Shown: piece by piece, positions 25,017 to 34,606 of the stretch
Position numbering within the stretch: the first letter of the stretch is position 1
Layout: each line of letters starts with the position of its first letter
DNA from: Bacteroidota bacterium
GTDB taxonomy: Bacteria; Bacteroidota; Bacteroidia; Bacteroidales; Tannerellaceae
DNA: 64,000 bases
Assembly: GCA_023429375.1 (NCBI GenBank)
Contig: JAEYVY010000016.1
Coordinates: forward strand, 186,001 to 250,000
Direction: 5' to 3'
Notes under the pieces: generated by a model
What the model was told of the DNA's origin: nothing
Database searches by the model: none
Seen by the model: only the letters and a program-made list of their open reading frames with translations
Position numbers and translations under genes: made by a program

Positions 25017-28000
25017 TACTCTTCCTCCTCGACTATTGGTTCTACCTTATTCTTTCTAAAATCGAACAAATCAAGGAAACGAACCATTCTTCGTTTCAGC
25101 ACAATACCGGCTCCTGTCTCTATTATTTCTCCTTCAAGCAGGTTTTCGTAATTCTTGTTATGGAATAGTTTGACATAGCGGCTTCCTCCTTCATCCAATC
25201 TGTATTCGATTGATACATTATCGATAAAATTGTCGGCCTGTGTTTCTTCCACATTGGTTCCCGACGAGAGTCGCCCGCCAATAACTATGCGTATGCGGTC
25301 ATTGTAAAATCGTTTGGCAAACCGGAACGAATAGTCTGTACGCGAACCTTCAGACGAATCATGATTTTCCATTCCAAAAGAGATATCCACCGTCTTTAGT
25401 GCACTGCCGGCTATGCTATTGATTTCGCTTTGCAGAAAACTACTTATGGCCGATCCCATATCCATACCTGAAGTTTTGCTTTTGCCATCAACATACATTC
25501 CCGTGACCAGCATACCTACCGCAAGGCGACGACGGTCATCCACTCCTTTACCGGTCAATTCGCTTTGCATGGTCAGATCTTCCGGAGCGCTCAGCGTAAA
25601 ATCAAGAGCCATATTTTCCAAGGTTTGCTGCACCTTTATGCCAACATCAAAATTAACCATACGCGAAGATTGTCCTTCTAGGGCAACAGACGTTCGCACA
25701 CGCTCTGTGGCCGTTAAGTTAAGCCTTGGGTTCATCATATCGCCCGTCCAATCCACATAGCTTCCTTCTTTTATGGTAAAGTTTTTGGCCGACACGATTG
25801 GGAGCTCGTAACGCACAGTTCCTCCAGTCAAGGTATAGCGCCCATTCAGCAGCATATCGCCTAGGGGAGTATATTGGAAAGTCAGGTCACCTCCTCCTTC
25901 CAGCTCCACATAGCTAGAGCGGTCGGGAGTCAAATCCACCTTCATTTGTACTGCCGGATCTATCTTAATCCCCAGCAGAACATCCAGACCTCCAGTAGCC
26001 AGTCGCTCCATAGGTCTTCTTTGCCTGAATAAGGTATCATTGAACGAAACGAAAGTAACCAATCCATCCAAGCGATCCTGCACGGTAAGTGGCGATTCGA
26101 CCATGACATAGGTCACATTTGTAGTTCCCAACACATGCAGGTTCCCACGCATCTTAAGCGAAGTGAGTGGGCCTTTCAGTGTAGAATTCATATTTACGAA
26201 AAGCTTACCGTATACCAAACTCTCTTTATTGCGCTTTACATCCAGCAACTGAAGATTATTTGCCGTCATCGTCAAATCGGCAGTCATCTCCGATGGGTCG
26301 GTCATATTGATTGTACCGTCAAGCACAAAAGGATTATTGCCCGATGCATAAACCTTGTATTTATTAAATGACAATAGATTGTTCTTTATTTCGATGGACT
26401 TGTCTTCGAAATAATACCTTGAGGATGCCGATGAAACGTAGACAGAGGCACTGTCTGTTTTAATCGCTCCATTTAGCAAAGGAGCCTCTGTTGTCCCGCT
26501 TACTATCATCTGTCCGTTCAAGAATCCCGCCAAAGAAGCCATTTTGTCGGGGACTAAAGGCGACATCATCTCCAAAGGCAGACTCACGATATTTACTTCG
26601 CCCTCAACACGATCTTTCTTTCCAAATGTATACAGCGCAGTGAGATTCATGATTTCTGATCGGTCACGGTATAAGTGCATATCGACTTGCGAATTGTTTT
26701 GATCAAGCGGTAAGTAAACGCTACTTAACATCAACTCACCCACTCTGCCTCCTTCGTAAAGCAGATTATCGATATTCATATCAGCCACCAGCATGTAAGT
26801 GCTATCAATTGGTGCATATTGAAAATCGGCATTCAACAGTCCTTTCAAATTCGGCATAAAAGAGAACCCTTTAGAAATCAAATCTAAGTCAATCTGACTA
26901 AGTTCGGCATGCAATTCACTCATCGGACCGTCTTCCGGCAATGAATGAATCCAAAGCGAAGCATTATTTTGTCCGGTCAACCGCAGATTGGCATCAATTT
27001 CCTGCATGCTCTTTATATGAATATAATTATCGTCATTCAGCGTAAAAGGGTGGAAAAACAGAGTCGGTTGTTCAGGGGAAAAAGTCAACCGTATACCTTC
27101 TTGCACTTTATCTGCACGAATACCAAGCTCAAGACCACTCTCGCCTCGCTGATCCTTATAATAGAATTGTGCATCCCCATACAAGGGACGAATCTTTCCA
27201 TATACACCACCTTGGAATGCTTCCTGATTCAGGTATTTTTTCTTTATCACATCTGCACGATATGTCAAACCCAATGTATCCTGCCTTACTTCCATACGGA
27301 TTGTATCGATAAGCATACTATCTCGGATTATCGTATAGACTCCGCCATCAAAACGCATTCCATCCTCCGGAGAGGTAGATGCAACCATATCTAATCCGGC
27401 AAATGATACATTCAAGAAATACTGCAGCACACCATATACCGGATTGTCTTTCTTTGCATGTACCGTTAATAGCATTTCCGGCAGATCCGGTCTCAACACT
27501 TCCACATTGATGGTTGAATCTTGCTCAAGCTGCTTCAGGATATTATCTTGGGCATGTAGAAGTTTATCTTTAATCGTCATTATATCTGACTGACCCGTCA
27601 GCATAATTCCCAAATCACCGGTATGAAATGATACCCGCGTCGTATCCGGACTGCTTTGTGCATGCAGTGTTAGTGTTTTAGGTTTAAAGCTTTGCGTAGC
27701 TGTTCGCATTTCCCAGTTTCCCAGTGTAACGTCGATCAAATGTTCCTTATCGAAATCAGATCGTATCTCGCTAAATAGCTGGAAAGAAGAAGAGAATGGG
27801 TTTTCCGTCAGATGGAATCCATAAAAGTCTATATTCTCAATATCGGCAATCAGCATTCCTTCCAGTTTATTCTTCTCCAACAAACCGGAAAGGGTAAGTT
27901 GCATTTCTGCCAGCGGATATCTACTATCAAATATGACATCAAATTGATGTTCTTTGAATGAACCATTCAGCGAAACATCGGAAACGGAATTACGTCCATA

Positions 28001-29614
28001 ACGGATATCCTTGATCTTTCCTGTCAAATCGGCGTAAGTTCGTTTAGAATAGATATTAGTCCCCTTCCCTTTTGCTTCTATATGAGCTGTTAACCAATAC
28101 AAAGAGTCCTGAGGCAAGAAATGAATCGGTTCAAGACTATCTACATGAAGAATAGCTTCATAGGCGTTATTTTTTAGGTCATATGCCCCTGCAAACGAAA
28201 CTGTTCCTTGACTTTCCTTAAACAATAATTCGGCCTTGTAGGCACGATTGTGCAGGCTTGCTTCTCCCGTAAGAGTCATTCCTTGAGGAAGATTTAATAA
28301 CTCTCGGGTCTGTGCATCTAGTAATTCCAACAAGAAGTTCACCTTACCGGAAGTGGCTGTAATATTCAATTTACCTGAACGGTAGAGGCTATCAGTAAGG
28401 TTCTTGATATTCCCCGATGCAGATAGGGTAAATGCACTATCTAATGCTAGCTTAGCTTGTTGTATTTTCAGTGACGATAGATTTCCTTCAATGCCTGCTG
28501 TGAGTGTCAGTTCCCTATTGGGATAAGCAGAAACGAATGAAGAAGAACGAGGAATACCAGCAAAAGTCAACACATCTTCTTTGCCGATAAAAGCAGAAAA
28601 TAAAGCCCTCATATTACCCACCGGCTTTTCAGTAAGGGTAGACCAAGGAATAGTTGCAAGCAATCGTGCTTCGGAATACGGAGTCTTCAATAATATTTCA
28701 GGAATAGTGATAGAAGACGTATCTGCCTTAACAGTCCCTGTAAGAGAAGACACCTCAAGGCCGGAGCGCTCTTTTAAGTACAGGCTGCTTATCTTCGTGT
28801 TGATTTCTTTATCCTTATAATGAATTGAGTCAAGTGATAAGCTTACATCCATCAAAGCAATATGGGAAGCATCAAACCCCGAAGCCGGCTGTTTTTCATT
28901 TTCGTCATAACGTAAGGACGAATTGTTGATGCTGAATCGCTCAACTTGATAAAAACCTTCTTTCAAATCAAAGAGCCCCTCTGTTAGGATGACCTTCGAC
29001 AAGTTTGTCGCAATACGCGAAGAATCCATAGACGATGTGTAAGAGAATGCTACTTCGTCAACAACTATTTTCTTCAACCCGATTTGCCAGTTAACAGACG
29101 TACTCGTCGTATCTTCTTCTTGTATCTCGGCTAAATCCAAACTCAAATCCGAATTGGAAACTTCCACCAGGTCAAGTACGGCTGTTTCCGTATTCAGATT
29201 GATATGCTCTGCTTTGATAAACACATGACCAATCTCTCCTCTGACAGTCATTCCATCAATTAATCCATGTGTATCCAGACTGGCATTCTTCAGACTAATG
29301 CCATTAATAGACACTTCTTGTTTGAGTAAGGGTAAAAAATTGACTGAAACGGAAAAGTCTTGAACAGTCAACAGTTTCTCTGAGGATGCTGATTGAACAT
29401 CGACTCCTTGCAAAGATAAGTTCAACGGGAAGGTAAGCCGAATGCGGTCTATCGATATATTCATCTCAGTCGCATCCGAAGCATAGGCTGTAGCTTTCTT
29501 CAAAGCAAAATTCTGAATGGAAGGTATATAAAGCAGAATAGAGACGAGCAACACCAATGCTATTGGTATGCTACAAACAATTATGCTCCATTTAATCCAG
29601 CGATTCAGTTTCAT
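25016..29614 (-). CDS. tamB: Translocation and assembly module protein TamB
   Basis: A 1532-residue AsmA-like protein anchored in the inner membrane by one N-terminal helix (about 9-30, WSIIVCSIPIALVLLVSILL) followed by the typical PSIQNFALKKATAYAS start. The long middle is predicted as a repetitive beta structure forming a hydrophobic groove across the periplasm, and the last 450 residues are the TamB/DUF490 domain (TPLGDMLLNGRYTLTGGTV, RLNLTATERVRTSVALEGQ). TamB proteins help assemble outer-membrane proteins and carry phospholipid between membranes. The usual length is 1200-1700. It is first in a two-gene operon with tamL, overlapping by one base. Confidence 0.93.
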   Translation of the reverse strand: MKLNRWIKWSIIVCSIPIALVLLVSILLYIPSIQNFALKKATAYASDATEMNISIDRIRLTFPLNLSLQGVDVQSASSEKLLTVQDFSVSVNFLPLLKQEVSINGISLKNASLDTHGLIDGMTVRGEIGHVFIKAEHINLNTETAVLDLVEVSNSDLSLDLAEIQEEDTTSTSVNWQIGLKKIVVDEVAFSYTSSMDSSRIATNLSKVILTEGLFDLKEGFYQVERFSINNSSLRYDENEKQPASGFDASHIALMDVSLSLDSIHYKDKEINTKISSLYLKERSGLEVSSLTGTVKADTSSITIPEILLKTPYSEARLLATIPWSTLTEKPVGNMRALFSAFIGKEDVLTFAGIPRSSSFVSAYPNRELTLTAGIEGNLSSLKIQQAKLALDSAFTLSASGNIKNLTDSLYRSGKLNITATSGKVNFLLELLDAQTRELLNLPQGMTLTGEASLHNRAYKAELLFKESQGTVSFAGAYDLKNNAYEAILHVDSLEPIHFLPQDSLYWLTAHIEAKGKGTNIYSKRTYADLTGKIKDIRYGRNSVSDVSLNGSFKEHQFDVIFDSRYPLAEMQLTLSGLLEKNKLEGMLIADIENIDFYGFHLTENPFSSSFQLFSEIRSDFDKEHLIDVTLGNWEMRTATQSFKPKTLTLHAQSSPDTTRVSFHTGDLGIMLTGQSDIMTIKDKLLHAQDNILKQLEQDSTINVEVLRPDLPEMLLTVHAKKDNPVYGVLQYFLNVSFAGLDMVASTSPEDGMRFDGGVYTIIRDSMLIDTIRMEVRQDTLGLTYRADVIKKKYLNQEAFQGGVYGKIRPLYGDAQFYYKDQRGESGLELGIRADKVQEGIRLTFSPEQPTLFFHPFTLNDDNYIHIKSMQEIDANLRLTGQNNASLWIHSLPEDGPMSELHAELSQIDLDLISKGFSFMPNLKGLLNADFQYAPIDSTYMLVADMNIDNLLYEGGRVGELMLSSVYLPLDQNNSQVDMHLYRDRSEIMNLTALYTFGKKDRVEGEVNIVSLPLEMMSPLVPDKMASLAGFLNGQMIVSGTTEAPLLNGAIKTDSASVYVSSASSRYYFEDKSIEIKNNLLSFNKYKVYASGNNPFVLDGTINMTDPSEMTADLTMTANNLQLLDVKRNKESLVYGKLFVNMNSTLKGPLTSLKMRGNLHVLGTTNVTYVMVESPLTVQDRLDGLVTFVSFNDTLFRQRRPMERLATGGLDVLLGIKIDPAVQMKVDLTPDRSSYVELEGGGDLTFQYTPLGDMLLNGRYTLTGGTVRYELPIVSAKNFTIKEGSYVDWTGDMMNPRLNLTATERVRTSVALEGQSSRMVNFDVGIKVQQTLENMALDFTLSAPEDLTMQSELTGKGVDDRRRLAVGMLVTGMYVDGKSKTSGMDMGSAISSFLQSEINSIAGSALKTVDISFGMENHDSSEGSRTDYSFRFAKRFYNDRIRIVIGGRLSSGTNVEETQADNFIDNVSIEYRLDEGGSRYVKLFHNKNYENLLEGEIIETGAGIVLKRRMVRFLDLFDFRKNKVEPIVEEEE

Positions 29615-29706
29615 CTACGATTCAGTTTCTTCTTTTGATAACGTAAAAAAAGGCCGTTTGGTTTATTTGAAACAAAAATAACAGAATAACGGCAACATTA
29701 TCATCT

Positions 29707-29847
29707 TTAACTAAAAAGATAAATTAATCCCCAGATACAAGCTGCAATAAGTATTACTCTTATAACATATATGACGTACATGACTATTTTTGCAGTCTTC
29801 GGACTAACCTGAAAAGGCGGTTCCTTAAATTCTCTTTCCTTCTTCAT
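29707..29847 (-). CDS. 46-residue single-span membrane protein
   Basis: A short frame on the minus strand from ATG at 29845-29847 to TAA at 29707-29709. The product has a charged N-terminus (MKKEREFKEPPFQVSPKTAK) and one hydrophobic helix (about 22-45, VMYVIYVIRVILIAACIWGL, then IYLFS). Its ATG overlaps the TGA of the upstream glycosidase gene by the ATGA arrangement, which argues that it is translated by coupling. Next on the same strand is tamB, 92 nt away. I do not recognise it. Short inner-membrane proteins of this kind are often missed in annotation. It is well supported as an open frame with sensible composition; its function is unknown. Confidence 0.65.
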   Translation of the reverse strand: MKKEREFKEPPFQVSPKTAKIVMYVIYVIRVILIAACIWGLIYLFS

Positions 29848-32800
29848 TTCTTTTCCGATTTAATAGATAATACAACTGGACCAAGCAATCCGTAATTTTT
29901 TAATTCTGAATCTTTATCCGGACCATTTATAGTCCATGTCTTCCGTTCTGACTCCGGCTGATTAGCATCATAAACAAGTCGATTAAACCAAGTGCTCGTC
30001 ACTTCAATGGTGAGGGTGTTTTTCCCTTTACGGATTACTTTGGTCAAATCTATACCATACGGGGCAGCCCACAACGTACGTAAGTCTTCTCCGTTTAACG
30101 ATACTTTTGCAATCATATTTACTTCTCCCAAATCAAGGGTAAACCTCATTCCTGGCTTTATGTTTTTAACGTCGAATGTTGTGGTATAGGTTACCGTTCC
30201 GGAGAAAGCCTTTCCTTCGTCAGAAATATCCAACTTATTCCAGGGTTGTAATCCGGGAATTGTCAAAGATTCAGGTGCACCCCAACCGGAAGGGAAAGAT
30301 AAGGTCCATGGAGACGTAAGTGGTATCTTTTGCTCAGTATAAGCTTTGAGTTCAATTTGCTTTGTTTCTCCTTCACGGAAGACAAGGAAACAAGACCCGG
30401 AACGTGGCAAATCTAGTTCCACAGCTGTGTATTCACCGTTAGGCATCGCCTTTATAGGAAGAATATCTCCCGTCACCGGATCCCACAGTTCTACACTACC
30501 CCTGCATTTGAATTCAAGAGTGCCTTTTAGTTCACTTCCTTGAGGGGCCGCGACAAAATACCAATCCGCATGCTCTGTTTTACGATGCAACCACAAAGCA
30601 TCCATGCCTTTTACATCAGGACTTATATTTTGTGTTTTCAACGCCTCGTCAATCGTCATTCCACTGATGATATAGCCCTTGCCTATTTGTCGTACTCCTT
30701 TATATCTCGACTCAGGCCAAATGTTATTAACAACTTTATCAAAACGACCTTGTGCTGATTCGCCTCCTGTCAATGTAGCGAGAGATAGCGGCGCATCTCC
30801 TACAACAATAGCTCCTTTGCTGATAAGTTCATAAATCTTTTCCAGGGTTTCAGGTCGCATCCGTCGCGTCTCTGGCAACCATAGTATGCGGTAACTAATG
30901 CCTTCCGGAGTTGTCAGTTTTCCATCTACCACTTGCAATCGGTTTAGCAACACATCCGGATTACAATAATCATATTTGAACCCTTTGGGGAAAGGCGCGT
31001 TTTGATCCGGTTTGTGGCTCAACTCATCGCCCAGATACCAAAGCACATCGGAAACAGGTTTTCCGCGTTCGAGCATATAGCTGCACCGTGAAAGATAAGC
31101 GGTAAACTCCGGCATATGCTTCCACCAGGTTTGTCCTCGCAAAAACGGAGTACCGATACCTGATCCCATCGAAGTGCCTGGTGGCAAAAATCCAATCTGC
31201 GGATTATGCGTATAGGTATGAAACACGAGATGCGTCACACCCTCCGTAAAATTAACGTTTGCCACTTCTTTCAACATATCCCAACGTTCGTCCCATGACA
31301 AATTGAACGAGGTAAATGCTTCGGCGGCCACGCGTGGTTTACCATATAGACGTGCTGCAGAAACGGTCGGTTTGATTGGTTTAAAATTCAATGATCCAAC
31401 AAAATTATCACTTAGCGGATGCCAGAACTCACACATCGGAATATCTGCATACTTGAAGTATTCGAGTATATCAGCAGGAACGATATCTCCGGCTGCCGTT
31501 TCATACGTAATGGTCATTTCCTTGTTCTTTGCCAGTTCAGCCATACGACCGTAAAACTTATTAACAAAAAGATCGTTGATAGTTGACCTCCAGTCAAGCA
31601 GGAAACGAGCCGTTGTTTCCTGGTTTCCTACCACGTAGCCAAATACCGCCGGGAGCCATTCTCTGAGCGAATAGCCTGCTACTCGCGCAAACTCCGATTC
31701 CATATGGGTTGTCCACGTCTGCGTCTTGCATTCCCAACTATCCAAAAGCATACCATTCAGCAAACCTCCTTCCAACGGACCATTGGCCAGTCGTCCGATA
31801 TATCCTGCAAAATGTGCATCGGGCCCTGAGGTAGATAACTTATCACACTCCCAGCCTGTTCCATCAGGAGGAGCCGGCGAATTACGCATTCCTGTATTCA
31901 CATGACCAATACGAAGAATGGTCCATTTTCCTTTGGAAGGCGCTTTCCAGTTAAGCTTACCGTCTTTATCCATCTTATCAGAAATATCATAAATCTGCTC
32001 CGGATCTACATAGGCATCCGGTGAGTGCTTCACCTCTGCTCCTGTGCGTTCGAAACTGCGCAACGTCCAACCGGCTTCCGATTCCCAATTGTTTTTGCGT
32101 GCAGCAGAAAACAATCTGATTGAGTTCAAAGCCATATCATGTTGGTTTACGATAGCGATACGATAGGTTGTAACACCATCTACTTCCGGACAAGCAATTG
32201 AGATAGGATAATCGTCTTGCCAGCTAGCTTGTGGCATATCCATTTGTGCAACCGTCTTTGTCTTCCCATTCGGCAGCAAAGCTTCTACGGTAACCGAAAC
32301 CCCAGGCTCGTAACACCAGCCATGGTTAAAACTGTTTATGCTAGGGAATTCTACGGTACGTACTTTAACAGCCTCCGGGAAAGAGACTTCAATCCAATGC
32401 GGATTATCAGCCGTAGTTGGCAAAAGCGATAACGGTTTTTCTAGTTTTCCGGAAAGACAATCTACCCATGCATAACTGCCGCTTCCTTTAACTGAAACCG
32501 GTGTCAACGGACTGCCTGTATCATCTGCTGGTGTTGGAAACGCTAAAACAGTAATATCTTTATAATCACGCCAAGGCTCCTTATTCGACTCAGATACAGG
32601 CAATTCGTGCTGAATTACGCCCGTTGCATCTACATCCGTACGGCTCCACACCAAATGTCTCATCGCATTGGAGCTTTCAATCCACGGTCCTCCGGACATA
32701 GCCCACCCCGGGCAATTTTGCATCGTAAACCGTAAGCCCAGTCTCTTGCATTCTTCTGCCGTATGTTTTACTGCACCATCCCAAAGAGGACTTAAGCAGG

Positions 32801-33128
32801 CTATCTGCTGATCAACTCCGGGCCAAGCTCCACCGAACTGTCCATGAAATAACTGTACTCCCGAAATACCTGCTGCAGCAATATTTTCCAAGTCCGCCGT
32901 AATTCCTTCTAGCGAAACATTCCCTCCTATATAATGGAACCAGGTCTCCGGATAATGCACTTTCTCAGGTGATAAAAAGAATTTCTTATCTTGATTACTA
33001 AATGGTTTAGAAAGTTCAGTAGCGGAAGGTACGCCTAGTTTCTGCCCCATCATCCCCATTGGAATTAGTAAAAAAATGCAGCATGCCACCAAAGCCTTAA
33101 AATACGGACTACGGGATTTCATATTCAT
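29844..33128 (-). CDS. GH106-like glycoside hydrolase (probable alpha-L-rhamnosidase)
   Basis: A 1094-residue secreted enzyme: signal peptide (residues 1-28, ending PMGMMGQ), then the GH106-type beginning (PETWFHYIGGNVSLEGITAD, GISGVQLFHGQFGGAWPG, MQNCPGWAMSGGPWI), a long (alpha/beta)8 region (LLDSWECKTQTW, MCEFWHPL, AAEAFTSF) and a C-terminal beta-sandwich of the galactose-binding type (about 960-1085, GEVNMIAKVSLNGEDLRTLW, PYGIDLTKVIRKGKNTL). GH106 enzymes cleave alpha-L-rhamnosides of plant pectin or other rhamnose-containing glycans. No susC/susD pair or other glycosidase is adjacent, so it is not in an obvious polysaccharide utilisation locus. The 46-residue membrane protein follows with overlapping start. 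Confidence 0.85.
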   Translation of the reverse strand: MNMKSRSPYFKALVACCIFLLIPMGMMGQKLGVPSATELSKPFSNQDKKFFLSPEKVHYPETWFHYIGGNVSLEGITADLENIAAAGISGVQLFHGQFGGAWPGVDQQIACLSPLWDGAVKHTAEECKRLGLRFTMQNCPGWAMSGGPWIESSNAMRHLVWSRTDVDATGVIQHELPVSESNKEPWRDYKDITVLAFPTPADDTGSPLTPVSVKGSGSYAWVDCLSGKLEKPLSLLPTTADNPHWIEVSFPEAVKVRTVEFPSINSFNHGWCYEPGVSVTVEALLPNGKTKTVAQMDMPQASWQDDYPISIACPEVDGVTTYRIAIVNQHDMALNSIRLFSAARKNNWESEAGWTLRSFERTGAEVKHSPDAYVDPEQIYDISDKMDKDGKLNWKAPSKGKWTILRIGHVNTGMRNSPAPPDGTGWECDKLSTSGPDAHFAGYIGRLANGPLEGGLLNGMLLDSWECKTQTWTTHMESEFARVAGYSLREWLPAVFGYVVGNQETTARFLLDWRSTINDLFVNKFYGRMAELAKNKEMTITYETAAGDIVPADILEYFKYADIPMCEFWHPLSDNFVGSLNFKPIKPTVSAARLYGKPRVAAEAFTSFNLSWDERWDMLKEVANVNFTEGVTHLVFHTYTHNPQIGFLPPGTSMGSGIGTPFLRGQTWWKHMPEFTAYLSRCSYMLERGKPVSDVLWYLGDELSHKPDQNAPFPKGFKYDYCNPDVLLNRLQVVDGKLTTPEGISYRILWLPETRRMRPETLEKIYELISKGAIVVGDAPLSLATLTGGESAQGRFDKVVNNIWPESRYKGVRQIGKGYIISGMTIDEALKTQNISPDVKGMDALWLHRKTEHADWYFVAAPQGSELKGTLEFKCRGSVELWDPVTGDILPIKAMPNGEYTAVELDLPRSGSCFLVFREGETKQIELKAYTEQKIPLTSPWTLSFPSGWGAPESLTIPGLQPWNKLDISDEGKAFSGTVTYTTTFDVKNIKPGMRFTLDLGEVNMIAKVSLNGEDLRTLWAAPYGIDLTKVIRKGKNTLTIEVTSTWFNRLVYDANQPESERKTWTINGPDKDSELKNYGLLGPVVLSIKSEKK

Positions 33129-33173
33129 TCGTTTTTATCAGTCTGTTATTTACTTCAATCTTTATAGAATAAA

Positions 33174-33181
33174 CAAATATA
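33174..33181 (-). promoter_or_regulatory. Possible -7 element of the glycosidase gene
   Basis: The minus strand reads TATATTTG (exact TAnnTTTG match) 46 nt upstream of the start at 33128. No matching -33 element at the expected spacing. Confidence 0.4.
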
Positions 33182-33263
33182 TGTTATTTACAATGATTCT
33201 CCGCCTACCTTTTTAGGGAAATTCCTACCTTAGGGTCGATATGACGCAAATCATCGACAAAAA

Positions 33264-34595
33264 ATGAAGATGAAACAAACTATTTTGATTGTAGAAGACG
33301 ATATTTCGTTTGGCACCCTGCTACAAGGCTGGTTCAAAAAAAACGGTTTTGAGACCTGCTGGTGTACGCGTGTGGAACAAGCAAAGAAAGAAATTCAAAA
33401 ACAAAATTTCGGTTTAATCATTTCCGACCTCCGCTTGCCGGATGGCGATGGAATCATGCTGCTTACTTGGATTAAAGAAGTCAAACCAGCGATTCAAGTT
33501 ATCATCATGACCAGCTATGGAGAAGTACAAACCGCAGTTGCCTCGATGAAGCTTGGAGCCTTTGACTATCTCACCAAACCGGTAAACCCTCAACTCTTAA
33601 AACAAAAAATAGAACAAGCATTAGCTACATCTGTACAGGTGGACTCCAAAGAGAAAAAAGGAACGGTGATACCCAAAGAAGGAATTGTCTATGGGAAAAG
33701 TAAAGTAACTCAACAGATGTATTCACATATTCTGAAAGTAGCGCCCACACGTATTTCCGTTTTGATTACCGGCGAAAGTGGCAGTGGCAAGGAATATGTA
33801 GCCCGGATGATACACGACAATAGTAAGCGAAAAGACTTTCCATTCATTGCGGTGGACTGCGGAAGCCTTTCCAAAGAACTGGCTCCCAGCGAACTTTTCG
33901 GCCATCTAAAAGGCTCCTTTACGTCTGCCATAGCCGATAAAAAGGGGGTGTTCGAACAAGCTCAGGGAGGAACGGTCTTTCTGGATGAAATAGGAAATCT
34001 GTCCTACGAGGTTCAAGTGCAATTATTGCGTGCACTGCAGGAATTAAAAATCCGGCCGGTAGGTTCTGCCGTCGATCTGGATGTCGATGTAAGAATTATT
34101 GCTGCGACAAATGAAGATCTGGAGCATGCTATCCAGGAGGGAAAATTCAGGGAAGACCTGTATCATAGATTGAACGAATTAACAATTCAGATACCGCCAT
34201 TGCGAGAACGGGTGAGTGATCTGCTCAGCTTTGCCACACACTTCCTCAACAATGCCAACATTGAACTTGACAAACAAGTAAGTGGCTTTACCGACGAAGC
34301 GATAGCAGCACTGAAGAAATATCACTGGCCGGGAAATCTTAGGGAATTACGCAACACCATCAGAAGAGCCGTTCTTTTTACCGAAGAAGATAAGATTACT
34401 ATCGACGACCTGCCCCCTGCCTTATCGGAAACATTTTCGGAAGAAGACCTCCCGTTGCATCCGGAAAACGAAAAGGAGCAAATAGAGAAAGCCCTGAAGC
34501 GTGCACAAGGAAACAAAACACTGGCTGCCAAACTATTAAGAGTAGACCGAAAAACCTTGTATAATAAAATGCACCAGTACGGAATTGATCTTTAG
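33264..34595 (+). CDS. NtrC-family sigma-54-dependent response regulator
   Basis: A 443-residue three-domain regulator. The receiver domain (about 5-118) has the phosphoacceptor D55 in LIISDLRLPDGDG. The AAA+ domain (about 142-370) has Walker A GESGSGKEY (170-178), Walker B VFLDEIGNL (238-246) and the arginine-finger region LRERVSDL. The loop that normally reads GAFTGA and touches sigma-54 reads GSFTSA here (217-222): the Thr is kept but two small residues are changed. A Fis-type helix-turn-helix closes the protein (about 405-443, NKTLAAKLLRVDRKTLYNKM). It is convergent with the hybrid kinase gene (11 nt between stop codons), its likely partner. The candidate sigma-54 promoter at 37163-37178 is a likely target. 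Confidence 0.93.
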   Translation: MKMKQTILIVEDDISFGTLLQGWFKKNGFETCWCTRVEQAKKEIQKQNFGLIISDLRLPDGDGIMLLTWIKEVKPAIQVIIMTSYGEVQTAVASMKLGAFDYLTKPVNPQLLKQKIEQALATSVQVDSKEKKGTVIPKEGIVYGKSKVTQQMYSHILKVAPTRISVLITGESGSGKEYVARMIHDNSKRKDFPFIAVDCGSLSKELAPSELFGHLKGSFTSAIADKKGVFEQAQGGTVFLDEIGNLSYEVQVQLLRALQELKIRPVGSAVDLDVDVRIIAATNEDLEHAIQEGKFREDLYHRLNELTIQIPPLRERVSDLLSFATHFLNNANIELDKQVSGFTDEAIAALKKYHWPGNLRELRNTIRRAVLFTEEDKITIDDLPPALSETFSEEDLPLHPENEKEQIEKALKRAQGNKTLAAKLLRVDRKTLYNKMHQYGIDL

Positions 34596-34606
34596 AGGCG
34601 AGACAT

